Assembly (NCBI GenBank): GCA_934645125.1
Contig: CAKUDT010000119.1
Location: 1-5,101 of the forward strand
Length of the DNA: 5,101 nucleotides
Origin: an uncultured Eggerthellaceae bacterium
GTDB lineage: Bacteria; Actinomycetota; Coriobacteriia; Coriobacteriales; Eggerthellaceae
Reading direction: 5' to 3'
The notes under the pieces were generated by a model. The model was not told the DNA's origin. It saw nothing but the letters and a program-made list of their open reading frames with translations, and searched no databases. Shown here in pieces: positions 1 through 5,101 of this stretch. Both the position numbers and the translations under genes were made by a program. Positions within the stretch are counted from its first letter, which is position 1. Each line of letters starts with the position of its first letter.

Positions 1-1522
1 TGCCCGCAATCGTATAGCCGTCAATTGCGGCATCTTTTGCAGTACCGTATTCAACAACCGAGGTCAGCATGTCTACCGTTTCATCAAGCGCCTGCGTATC
101 TGTTGTCACTTCCTGCGTATCATACGTTACATATTCGCCGGTTTGCGGCAGTGCGATAAGGAAATGCGGGGTAACCGCCACGCCATCGTTTTCAAGGATG
201 CCATAGAAACGCGCCATTTGCAGCGGCGTGTTCATAACGCCTTGACCGAACGACACGTTATAGCCCTGAATGAGCGACCACGAGTTCCGATCAAGCAGAT
301 AACCAGCGCTTTCATTGGGATAATCCACGCCCGTTGTCTGCGTGAGCAAATACTTGTCGATTTCTTCATAGAACGGAGTGAATCCCAGTTTCTCGATGGA
401 AATCGCAATGCCCACGTTCGACGAATACGCCAGGATATCGCGCAACGAATACGTGCACGCATCGCGATCATGCGCATCGGTAATGATGTAGTTATCCGCT
501 TCAAGCTCAACGGGACACTCTAACTCATCTTCGGGGGTCATGACATCATTTTCCAAAATCGAAAGGGCCGATACGGTCTTGAACACCGAACCTGGCTCGA
601 GGGCATGCGTGACGCACTTCAGATCGGTCGCACCTGCTTCTACCGTGGTTCGATCCGAAGGGTTGAACAAGGGAAGCGATGCTGCTGCGTAAATCTCACC
701 TGTTCCCGCGTCCATAAGGACCGCAGACGAACTATCAGCATCGAGCTTTTCCGCAGAAGCCGTAATTTGCTCTTCCAGAAGCGCCTGCATCTCGATGTCG
801 ATTGAAATCATGATGTCTTCGCCGTCTATCGGCTCGACTTGCTCATACACGGTGCCCGGAATAGCGGCGCCACCCACACCTGCCTGCGCGCGCTTGATGC
901 CATCCGTGCCTTTCAGGATGTCATCGTAATACGCTTCAAGGCCGGTAAAGCCCGCGCCATCGGAATCCAAGCAGCCGATAACCTGACCGCCCACCTGGCC
1001 GTACGGATAAACGCGATCGAGCTCATCTTCATAATAGAAGCCGTCAAGATTCATGTCGATAAGTTTTTCAGCCGTTTCAACCGAAATCTTGCGCGCCACG
1101 CATACATAACGGGAATTCGCCGTAGTCATGATATCGGAATAATACTCCACGCTGTTGCCCAGAACGGAAGCAACGTCTTGCGCTTCTTCCTGCAAGTCCG
1201 AGATGAGCGTGGGGTCGCAATAAACCGACTTCACTTCAACGCTTGTGGCTAGAACATTGCCGTTTCGGTCGTAGATAGTGCCGCGGTGCGCCAAAAGCTT
1301 AGTGGTTGACGCGCGCGCAGCCTGCCCCATCGCAGCATTATCCGCCGCTTGAAACACCTGCAAGCGCAAAAGCTGAAAGCCGAATGCGACCACGATAACA
1401 ATAACTAAAGCGAAAGCAATGCGGAAACGTCGTTCGAAGATGCTATCTGCACCACCGAACGCCGCACGCGGGGCGTTTTCCGAATAAGCGCGTCTTGAGT
1501 TGTTGTCATTATTGCGGGACAT
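1..1522 (-). CDS. ftsI: Septal class B penicillin-binding protein (FtsI/PBP3-like peptidoglycan transpeptidase), 3' end outside window
   Basis: Cross-links septal peptidoglycan as part of the divisome. 507 residues are visible. A short polar cytoplasmic tail (1-34) precedes one membrane anchor (about 35-52, rich in I/V/A/F). The class B dimerisation-domain signature RGTIYDRNGNVLA lies at 80-92. The transpeptidase domain starts near 240 and carries the catalytic SxxK box as S312-V-F-K315 (in LEPGSVFK) and the SxN box as S367-S-N369 (in YSSNVG). The reading stops at YTIAG and the next base fits a Lys codon, so the KTG box probably begins exactly at the window edge. C-terminal PASTA domains cannot be judged. 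The ATG at 1522 has AGGAGG 10 bases upstream, fused to the ftsL stop. Position directly after ftsL fits the dcw cluster. A SpoVD-like paralogue is the alternative, but context favours the vegetative enzyme. Confidence 0.95.
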   Translation of the reverse strand, partial: MSRNNDNNSRRAYSENAPRAAFGGADSIFERRFRIAFALVIVIVVAFGFQLLRLQVFQAADNAAMGQAARASTTKLLAHRGTIYDRNGNVLATSVEVKSVYCDPTLISDLQEEAQDVASVLGNSVEYYSDIMTTANSRYVCVARKISVETAEKLIDMNLDGFYYEDELDRVYPYGQVGGQVIGCLDSDGAGFTGLEAYYDDILKGTDGIKRAQAGVGGAAIPGTVYEQVEPIDGEDIMISIDIEMQALLEEQITASAEKLDADSSSAVLMDAGTGEIYAAASLPLFNPSDRTTVEAGATDLKCVTHALEPGSVFKTVSALSILENDVMTPEDELECPVELEADNYIITDAHDRDACTYSLRDILAYSSNVGIAISIEKLGFTPFYEEIDKYLLTQTTGVDYPNESAGYLLDRNSWSLIQGYNVSFGQGVMNTPLQMARFYGILENDGVAVTPHFLIALPQTGEYVTYDTQEVTTDTQALDETVDMLTSVVEYGTAKDAAIDGYTIAG

Positions 1523-1531
1523 GAAGGAAAA

Positions 1532-1540
1532 CCCTCCTTA
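1532..1540 (-). promoter_or_regulatory. Ribosome binding site of ftsI overlapping the ftsL stop codon
   Basis: On the minus strand the string TAAGGAGGG contains both the ftsL TAA stop (1540-1538) and a near-perfect Shine-Dalgarno sequence. It lies 10 bases before the ftsI ATG. The arrangement fixes the ftsI start and suggests that ribosomes finishing ftsL feed initiation of ftsI (inference). Confidence 0.85.
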
Positions 1541-2020
1541 CGAGTTGCGTGCTACAACCCTAAGGCTTCCCGCCAACGAAAGATCCCCTTGCGCGTTCGT
1601 AACCACAACATCTTCACCGAGTTTGATAACGGTAGCCGTCTCGGGAGAAATCATGCCCAAATCGTTTGCTGCTTCCTGAATGCGCGTAGGATTGGAAAGC
1701 GCGCTCACTTCAACTTCAAGCAAGCTGCCCTCGTGACGCGCGTCAACCAGTTCCGAAGCGACTTTCTGGGATTCCATGGAAAGCGTAACGGATGCGGAGT
1801 CAAGAATAACGTGCACTGCGGCGAAAATTGCAACGACAACCGCAATGACCATCGCAAAGGCAGCAAAAGTTATCAGGGCATTTGTCGATGCGCCTTCCTG
1901 TCGCTGATGCGTAGTATGCACGCGCACGCCAGGACGAGAAGGCTGGTATGCCCTTTCGAACCTTGAATCTTGATATGCACGAGCAGCGGTTGCCACGAAT
2001 TTCTCACTTTCACGAGGCAA
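1538..2020 (-). CDS. ftsL: FtsL-like bitopic cell division protein
   Basis: Small divisome protein expected to pair with a DivIC/FtsB partner and to activate the FtsW-FtsI synthase. 160 residues: a charged cytoplasmic tail (1-46), a single membrane helix (about 47-73, NALITFAAFAMVIAVVVAIF and on), then a periplasmic segment with heptad-like hydrophobics (about 75-108) likely to form a coiled coil. The family-like NPTRIQEAANDLGM block is at 110-123, followed by SPE. The N-terminal tail is longer than in E. coli FtsL, as is common in Gram-positive relatives. The start is TTG at 2020: the reading frame is closed 18 bases upstream by the rsmH stop itself, and no ATG or GTG lies between. A weak GAGG about 8 bases upstream serves as ribosome site. 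FtsL sequences diverge widely, so the name rests on topology plus position between rsmH and ftsI. Confidence 0.85.
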   Translation of the reverse strand: MPRESEKFVATAARAYQDSRFERAYQPSRPGVRVHTTHQRQEGASTNALITFAAFAMVIAVVVAIFAAVHVILDSASVTLSMESQKVASELVDARHEGSLLEVEVSALSNPTRIQEAANDLGMISPETATVIKLGEDVVVTNAQGDLSLAGSLRVVARNS

Positions 2021-2035
2021 CGAAATGCCTCGGCT

Positions 2036-2998
2036 CTATAACTTTTCTGCGACTCTCAATTTCGCGCTGCGAGAGCGCGGATTTCTTTCAATTTCGTCCT
2101 TGGAAGGAAGAATAGGCTTGCGGCTTATCTGCTTGAGCAGAGGCGCGTGACCACAAGCACACACCGGCAAATCGGGCGGACACGTGCAACGATTCGCATA
2201 CTCGGCAAAGAGGTCCTTCACGATACGGTCCTCCAGGGAGTGATACGTTATGACCGCAATGCGACCCCCGGGACTCAGCCAACGCACGGCTGCCTCGAGC
2301 CCCCGCTTCAAAACGCCCAGCTCATCGTTTACCTCGATGCGCAGCGCTTGAAACGTACGCTTTGCGGGATGCCCGCCAGCGCGACGCGCCGAAGCGGGAA
2401 TAGCGCTCTTGATGATTTCCACGAGCTGCCCACTTGTTTCGATAGGCTGACGTTGACGCGCGGTCACAATGAACTGCGCAATGCGGCTTGCCCACCGTTC
2501 GTCGGAATAGCAGCGAATGATTCGGGTGAGATCTGCTGCGGTATAAGTGTTGACGATCTCTGCTGCGGTTAAAGTAGTGAGTTTGCCCGAACCATCCATA
2601 CGCATATCCAACGGGCAATCCTCCTTGAAGGAAAAGCCCCGGTCTGGCGTGTCAATCTGCACGGAAGAAACACCAAGGTCGAAAAGAACCGCGTCGATAC
2701 CGGGAACGGGGATGCTCATCAAAAGCTCGTCCATGTTCCCGAAATTACCTTTCAACAAGGCAAGCTGCGGACGCGTCTCATCGGGCAGCGATTCAAGCCG
2801 AGTTTGCGCAGCGGCAAGCGCCACGTCATCTTGATCGATGCCGATGAGCATTCCTTCCGGACCAAGACGCTTGGCCACTTCCAGGGAATGCCCTGCCCCA
2901 CCGAGCGTGGAATCCACGAATACGGTGTGTGATTTGAGCGCGAGTGCATCGAGGCACTCGGGGAGCAGGACGGGTATGTGCCTAAATTCTTCAGTCAA
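2036..2998 (-). CDS. rsmH: 16S rRNA (cytosine(1402)-N(4))-methyltransferase RsmH (MraW)
   Basis: SAM-dependent enzyme that methylates N4 of C1402 in the decoding centre of 16S rRNA. With the TTG start it has 320 residues, normal for the family. Visible signatures, in order: HIPVLLPECLDAL at 7-19; SAM-binding motif VDSTLGGAGHS at 28-38; GIDQD at 53-57; DLGVSSVQ at 107-114 and LDMRMD at 130-135; RTFQALRIEVN at 214-224; YHSLEDRIVK at 252-261; C-terminal NPRSRSAKLR at 306-315. Four cysteines (271, 273, 280, 282) sit in a CTCPPDLPVCACG segment seen in many family members. The frame is open up to 3196, but that extension lies inside mraZ and is unlike RsmH. TTG at 2998, four bases after the mraZ stop, puts HIPVLL at the usual distance from the N-terminus. 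No clear Shine-Dalgarno is seen, so translational coupling to mraZ is likely. Confidence 0.95.
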   Translation of the reverse strand: MTEEFRHIPVLLPECLDALALKSHTVFVDSTLGGAGHSLEVAKRLGPEGMLIGIDQDDVALAAAQTRLESLPDETRPQLALLKGNFGNMDELLMSIPVPGIDAVLFDLGVSSVQIDTPDRGFSFKEDCPLDMRMDGSGKLTTLTAAEIVNTYTAADLTRIIRCYSDERWASRIAQFIVTARQRQPIETSGQLVEIIKSAIPASARRAGGHPAKRTFQALRIEVNDELGVLKRGLEAAVRWLSPGGRIAVITYHSLEDRIVKDLFAEYANRCTCPPDLPVCACGHAPLLKQISRKPILPSKDEIERNPRSRSAKLRVAEKL

Positions 2999-3002
2999 GG
3001 TG

Positions 3003-3440
3003 CTATTCGGCAGTGCCGTAAAGTAGAGCTGCCAAATCGATATCGGATTCGAATGCTTCGCGTGCCTGAGGATCCCAGATTTCAACGTAGCCGGTGTTGC
3101 CAATGAACACGGCCGTAGAGCCAATGCCTGCTGCCTCGCGTTGATCGGAAGGAAGGTTGATGCGGCCGGCGGAGTCCGTTTCAATTTCTTTTGCACGGCC
3201 TTTCAACACACTTCTGATTTTCTCGTGGCGCGGATTGGATTGCTGGAAACCACCATCGCTTTCGAAGAAGCGCTTCACCCACTCATTGAAGCCCTCGGGT
3301 TCGAAAAGCAGCAGACAGGTTTTGTCAGGATTCAACGTCACAATCAATTCCTTAGAAAGCTCTTTGGCAAACTTCGGCGGAAGCGCAACACGGCCCTTAG
3401 CATCAACCTTGTAGCTGTATTGGCCCATAAGGTCGATCAC
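3003..3440 (-). CDS. mraZ: MraZ, AbrB-like DNA-binding regulator of the dcw cluster
   Basis: Ring-forming DNA-binding protein that controls the division/wall cluster from its own promoter. 145 residues, normal size. It shows the expected two-fold repeat of the SpoVT/AbrB-like fold: DAKGR at 13-17 followed by VALPPKF, and DSAGR at 89-93 followed by INLPSDQREAAGI. The start is chosen as GTG 3440, because AAAGGAGGT (3455-3447) ends 6 bases before it. The internal ATG at 3428 (MGQYSYKVD) would be 19 bases from the GGAGG core, too far, although the protein from there would also look complete. The frame is open further upstream to 3530, but that part covers the promoter. It heads a cluster with rsmH (4-base gap), ftsL and ftsI, and probably autoregulates through the TGGG repeats in front of it. 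Confidence 0.95.
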   Translation of the reverse strand: MIDLMGQYSYKVDAKGRVALPPKFAKELSKELIVTLNPDKTCLLLFEPEGFNEWVKRFFESDGGFQQSNPRHEKIRSVLKGRAKEIETDSAGRINLPSDQREAAGIGSTAVFIGNTGYVEIWDPQAREAFESDIDLAALLYGTAE

Positions 3441-3446
3441 CGTGTT

Positions 3447-3455
3447 ACCTCCTTT
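3447..3455 (-). promoter_or_regulatory. Strong ribosome binding site of mraZ
   Basis: Minus-strand AAAGGAGGT is close to the perfect anti-16S complement. The GGAGG core is 7 bases from GTG 3440 and 19 bases from ATG 3428. The spacing favours the GTG as the true start of mraZ. Confidence 0.85.
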
Positions 3456-3491
3456 CGCAGACAGTACGCCCTTTGCTTTCCGTATGACCCC

Positions 3492-3519
3492 AGTATAAAC
3501 ACTTTTCCCCACAAAACAA
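3492..3519 (-). promoter_or_regulatory. Predicted sigma-70 type promoter of mraZ and the dcw cluster
   Basis: On the minus strand TATACT (3497-3492) is a good -10 box, with TTGTTT (3519-3514) as a partial -35 box 16 bases upstream. Transcription would begin near 3485, leaving a leader of about 45 bases before GTG 3440. It lies downstream of the xer terminator, so the cluster has its own promoter. Predicted by eye only. Confidence 0.6.
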
Positions 3520-3533
3520 CCCAAACCCACCCA
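3500..3533 (-). promoter_or_regulatory. Candidate MraZ operator (TGGG repeats)
   Basis: Read on the minus strand, TGGG begins at 3533 and 3523, exactly 10 bases apart. The same phase continues with the degenerate TGTG at 3513 and AGTG at 3503. Further TGGG copies start at 3529, 3511 and 3492. MraZ is known to bind short TGGG-type direct repeats spaced about one helical turn apart in its own promoter. Here they overlap the proposed -35 box, as expected for autorepression. The assignment is an inference from position and pattern. Confidence 0.5.
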
Positions 3534-3562
3534 TTTATGTTCGATTTCTCACACATGGGCAC

Positions 3563-3591
3563 AAAAATCGCCCCGTTTTCAACGAGGCGAT
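3563..3591 (-). terminator. Rho-independent terminator after the xer gene
   Basis: Minus-strand hairpin: ATCGCC-T-CGTT, loop GAA, AACG-G-GGCGAT, giving eleven pairs including one T-G wobble, followed at once by TTTTT. It sits about 80 bases past the recombinase stop and upstream of the mraZ promoter, so it separates the two transcription units. On the plus strand the wobble becomes a C-A mismatch and no T run follows directly, which supports minus-strand polarity. Confidence 0.85.
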
Positions 3592-3669
3592 GGGTGGAGC
3601 ACCATTTTTTGATAGAGATGCTATCCGCATTTTCGGTGCGAGATGGCAGCGCGCTTTTTGATGATTCCG

Positions 3670-4569
3670 TTAGGGCTTCACGTGAGCGCGCGGATGAGCG
3701 TTCAGATACTCTTCGCGAATATGGGTGCGGCTAACATGCGTGTAGATTTGCGTGGTGGAGATATCAGAATGGCCCAAGATTTCTTGGATGGTGCGCAAGT
3801 CCGCTCCCCCTTCAAGCATATGCGTTGCATACGAATGCCGCAACGTATGGGGATGCAGCCCCTTCGCGCCAACGGCACGCCCCGCGTTTGCCACGATTTT
3901 ATGGACGCTTTGACGGGAAAGCCGCGTTCCGCGCGCGTTCAAGAACACCGCAGGCGTAGGCCGCTCCCCCGCCAAAGAAAGCGGTCCACGCGCATTCCGC
4001 AGGTAATCGTCAAGCGCGCGAGCAGCAGCGCCCGAAATGGGAGAGATGCGATCTTTGTCGCCTTTTCCACATACGCGTAAAAAGCCCTGATCGAATTGGA
4101 TATCGTGCAAATTCAGACCGGTGAGCTCGCTCACACGTAAGCCGCAACCGTAAAGCAGTTCCAAGATCGCCTTATCACGAAGACCGGCAGAGGTGGCAGG
4201 AAATGGCTGGTCAAGAAGCTCCGTTACTTGATCGATGCTCAAAACATCAGGGAGAAGCTGCGGAGTTTTCGGCGGATAAAGGACATCGGCCGGATTATCT
4301 TCGCGATAGCCCTCGCGTACCAGAAATTTGAAGAAGCCTTTGATGGTGGAAAGCGTACGTTTGATGCTTGTTGCGGCAAAACCTTGTTCGCTTATGTCGT
4401 TTTGAAACTCGACGATGTCGCTTCGCTGCGCATGCTCAAGCGAAATACCGCGCCCATTCAAATAATCCTCGAATTTGCGCAAGTCGCGGCCGTACGCCTC
4501 GATTGTTTTATCGGCACTGCCTCGTTCGATGCGCAAATAGGAAAGAAAATCTTTTGCCAGTTGTCCCAT
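3670..4569 (-). CDS. xerD: Xer-family tyrosine site-specific recombinase (XerD-like)
   Basis: Cuts and rejoins DNA at dif to resolve chromosome dimers before division, usually as a XerC-XerD heterotetramer. 299 residues, the normal Xer length. The N-terminal SAM-like core-binding domain covers about 1-90, and the catalytic domain about 108-285. The full catalytic set is present: R145 (GLRVSEL), K169 (GKGDKDR), H241 and R244 (HTLRH), H267 (LGHSDISTTQ) and nucleophile Y276 (IYTHV). All are offset by three from E. coli XerD (R148, K172, H244, R247, H270, Y279), which favours XerD, but XerC has the same layout and cannot be excluded without a tree. No integrase arm-binding extension, att-like repeats or phage genes are present, so this is a housekeeping recombinase. 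The ATG at 4569 has no Shine-Dalgarno, and a TATAAT box ends 6 bases before it. Terminators lie on both sides. Confidence 0.93.
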   Translation of the reverse strand: MGQLAKDFLSYLRIERGSADKTIEAYGRDLRKFEDYLNGRGISLEHAQRSDIVEFQNDISEQGFAATSIKRTLSTIKGFFKFLVREGYREDNPADVLYPPKTPQLLPDVLSIDQVTELLDQPFPATSAGLRDKAILELLYGCGLRVSELTGLNLHDIQFDQGFLRVCGKGDKDRISPISGAAARALDDYLRNARGPLSLAGERPTPAVFLNARGTRLSRQSVHKIVANAGRAVGAKGLHPHTLRHSYATHMLEGGADLRTIQEILGHSDISTTQIYTHVSRTHIREEYLNAHPRAHVKP

Positions 4570-4575
4570 ACGCCC

Positions 4576-4581
4576 ATTATA
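4576..4581 (-). promoter_or_regulatory. Consensus -10 box directly before the xer start, possible leaderless promoter
   Basis: Minus-strand TATAAT (4581-4576) ends 6 bases before the ATG at 4569, so transcription would start on or next to the A of the start codon. No Shine-Dalgarno is present between box and ATG. No good -35 hexamer is found at 16-18 bases; ACCGCC is what lies there. Leaderless mRNAs are common in actinobacteria, so this is plausible but not proven. Confidence 0.55.
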
Positions 4582-4637
4582 GTTGACAAACTCCCCCTGG
4601 CGGTATTTGATGACAAATTACCCCACCTTTTGTCAAC
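4582..4637. promoter_or_regulatory. Three TGACAAA-type motifs upstream of xer (possible operator)
   Basis: On the plus strand GTTGACAAA (4582-4590) and GATGACAAA (4609-4617) are direct copies 27 bases apart, and TTTTGTCAAC (4628-4637) is the same motif inverted. The first abuts the TATAAT box of xer. They could bind a regulator. One copy also supplies a minus-strand TTGACA (4636-4631), but no good -10 box follows it at normal spacing. The function is unknown. Confidence 0.4.
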
Positions 4638-4680
4638 ATTTCGGCTTTTTCTTTATCTGCAGCCTCCCTCTTGCGCGGGC

Positions 4681-4709
4681 AAAAAGAAAAGCACCCGAAG
4701 GCGCTTTTC
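4681..4709 (-). terminator. Rho-independent terminator of the tsf transcript
   Basis: Minus-strand stem GAAAAGC-G-CC, loop TTCG, GG-T-GCTTTTC (ten pairs with one G-T wobble, closed by the stable C(UUCG)G tetraloop) is followed immediately by TTTTT. It lies about 180 bases after the tsf stop, leaving an unusually long 3' untranslated stretch, and before the xer promoter. Confidence 0.9.
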
Positions 4710-4720
4710 GTAGATGATAT

Positions 4721-4740
4721 GTTGCCGCGAAGGCGAAGCG
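4721..4740. repeat. Direct repeat copy A (20 bp)
   Basis: GTTGCCGCGAAGGCGAAGCG occurs here and again, identically, at 4817-4836, 96 bases away. The unit is itself built of two GAAGGC/GAAGCG-like hexamers. It lies in the tsf 3' region, upstream (plus-strand sense) of the inverted repeat 4749-4796. Only copy number in the whole genome would tell whether this is a dispersed repeat. Confidence 0.8.
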
Positions 4741-4748
4741 GTCGCCTG

Positions 4749-4796
4749 TTCGGAGTGCATCGGTGAAGCCAGAGGTCAGCTGACTCGCATTCCGAA
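4749..4796. repeat. Inverted repeat with a central perfect palindrome
   Basis: TTCGGAGTGC (4749-4758) pairs with GCATTCCGAA (4787-4796). All ten positions pair in plus-strand RNA (one G-U), while in minus-strand RNA the same position is an A-C mismatch. The 28-base interior contains the perfect palindrome GTCAGCTGAC (4775-4784). The structure is flanked by the two 20-bp direct repeats. No protein is encoded. Confidence 0.65.
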
Positions 4797-4816
4797 GCGG
4801 CCCCCCACGGGCTTTA

Positions 4817-4836
4817 GTTGCCGCGAAGGCGAAGCG
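4817..4836. repeat. Direct repeat copy B (20 bp)
   Basis: Identical to the copy at 4721-4740 over 20 bases. This copy also forms the left arm of the hairpin 4822-4850, which the other copy does not. Confidence 0.8.
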
Positions 4837-4850
4837 AATAGGCCTTCGCG
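4822..4850. repeat. Perfect 9-bp stem-loop in the tsf 3' region
   Basis: CGCGAAGGC (4822-4830) and GCCTTCGCG (4842-4850) form a perfect stem around an 11-base loop. No T run follows on either strand, so it is not a classical terminator. It lies about 40 bases past the tsf stop and could stabilise the 3' end of that mRNA or be part of a repeat element (inference). Confidence 0.6.
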
Positions 4851-4890
4851 CCATGAGCGCAGCCTACAGCGAGCAAATCAAGCTCGTGGA

Positions 4891-5101
4891 TTATTCGCCA
4901 CCCACGCAAAGGCGACGATATCCCGTAATCTTGATGGAGCCGCCGAGTTCCTTAGCGGTCTTCTCGGTGAGCTGAGCGATGGTCAGGTCAGGATCCTTGA
5001 TGTAGGACTTGCCAACCAGCGTAATCTCGGACAAGTACTTGTTGATGCGGCCTTCGACCATCTTTTCCTGGATGTTCAGCGGCTTGCCAGACTCAGCAGC
5101 C
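4891..5101 (-). CDS. tsf: Translation elongation factor Ts, C-terminal fragment
   Basis: EF-Ts regenerates EF-Tu-GTP by catalysing GDP release during protein synthesis. Only the last 69 residues are in the window; the 5' part lies beyond 5101. The fragment shows the C-terminal family pattern: NIQEKMVEGRINKYLSEITL at 9-28, then a segment (about 33-52) reading YIKDPDLTIAQLTEKTAKEL, then SIKITGYRRL near the end in place of the usual IxVxRFxRxxxG strand. It ends in VGGE and TAA at 4893-4891. All eight lysines use AAG, and C- or G-ending codons dominate, as expected for a highly expressed translation gene and more strongly biased than xer. It is the last gene of its transcript, closed by the terminator at 4709-4681. 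Confidence 0.92.
   Translation of the reverse strand, partial: AAESGKPLNIQEKMVEGRINKYLSEITLVGKSYIKDPDLTIAQLTEKTAKELGGSIKITGYRRLCVGGE

Larger units (their letters stand above)
4570..4890. other. Intergenic region between tsf and xer
   Basis: These 321 bases hold no credible gene. The only sizeable frame (73 codons, minus strand, 4854-4633) runs straight through the terminator and the repeats and shows no coding features. The contents are the structured repeat segment 4721-4850, the tsf terminator 4681-4709, the TGACAAA motifs and the xer -10 box. In many bacteria pyrH follows tsf; here it does not. Confidence 0.75.

Noticed and set aside
143..1252. Three plus-strand frames opposite ftsI
   Set aside because: Antisense shadows of the ftsI reading frame. 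The minus strand gives an unbroken class B PBP with its motifs in place.
3593..3610. Plus-strand GGTG-GAG-CACC followed by TTTTTT as a terminator
   Set aside because: A four-base-pair stem is too weak and no plus-strand gene exists to terminate here.
3611..3625. GATAG-AGATG-CTATC small inverted repeat
   Set aside because: Only five pairs, no T run after it on either strand and no partner motif. Likely chance.
3141..3734. Long plus-strand frame (197 codons) opposite mraZ and the xer 3' end
   Set aside because: Antisense shadow: it crosses the mraZ coding region, its promoter and a terminator, and shows no recognisable domain. mraZ on the other strand is unambiguous.
3670..4569. Xer gene as a phage or integron integrase marking a mobile element
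   Set aside because: Length and residue spacing match housekeeping Xer proteins, there is no arm-binding domain, and it is surrounded by core genes with no att-like repeats or mobile genes.
4577..4639. 20-codon minus-strand frame starting with ATG at 4639 and ending at the xer -10 box, as a possible leader peptide
   Set aside because: No ribosome site before it, no codon pattern typical of an attenuation leader, no following hairpin-T run, and it would need a promoter further upstream for which I see no convincing boxes.
4633..4854. 73-codon minus-strand frame between tsf and xer
   Set aside because: It reads through the 20-bp repeats and the terminator hairpin; its RKAPSGAFLF stretch is just the translated terminator. 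No ribosome site and no protein-like composition.

Overview
This window carries six protein genes, all on the minus strand. In transcription order (high to low coordinates) they are the 3' end of tsf (elongation factor Ts), a Xer-type tyrosine recombinase, mraZ, rsmH (mraW), ftsL and the 5' part of ftsI (class B penicillin-binding protein). The last four form the conserved head of the division and cell wall (dcw) cluster. Roughly balanced base composition, strong AGGAGG-type ribosome sites, several GTG/TTG starts and the look of the MraZ and RsmH proteins suggest a Coriobacteriia (Eggerthellaceae-like) actinobacterium. That placement is an impression from memory, not a search result.

Layout. 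Positions 5101-4891 hold the C-terminus of EF-Ts, cut by the window edge. Positions 4890-4570 have no credible gene. This stretch contains a structured repeat-rich segment (4721-4850), a strong rho-independent terminator with a UUCG loop (4681-4709) that ends the tsf transcript, three TGACAAA-type motifs (4582-4637) and a consensus TATAAT placed so close to the recombinase ATG that the mRNA may be leaderless. The xer gene (4569-3670) follows, then a second rho-independent terminator (3591-3563). Next come the mraZ promoter with TGGG repeats that look like a MraZ operator (3533-3492), and the tightly packed mraZ-rsmH-ftsL-ftsI genes (3440 to beyond position 1), with gaps of only 4, 15 and 15 bases.

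How they work together. MraZ is the DNA-binding regulator of this cluster, RsmH methylates 16S rRNA, FtsL is a bitopic divisome protein and FtsI is the septal transpeptidase that works with it. The Xer recombinase resolves chromosome dimers at division, so it is related in function, but it sits in its own transcription unit between two terminators. The tsf fragment belongs to a translation operon.

I see no novel defence, mobile or biosynthetic system. The points worth a second look are regulatory: the putative leaderless xer promoter with its repeated motifs, the repeat element in the tsf 3' region, and the G-rich operator in front of mraZ.
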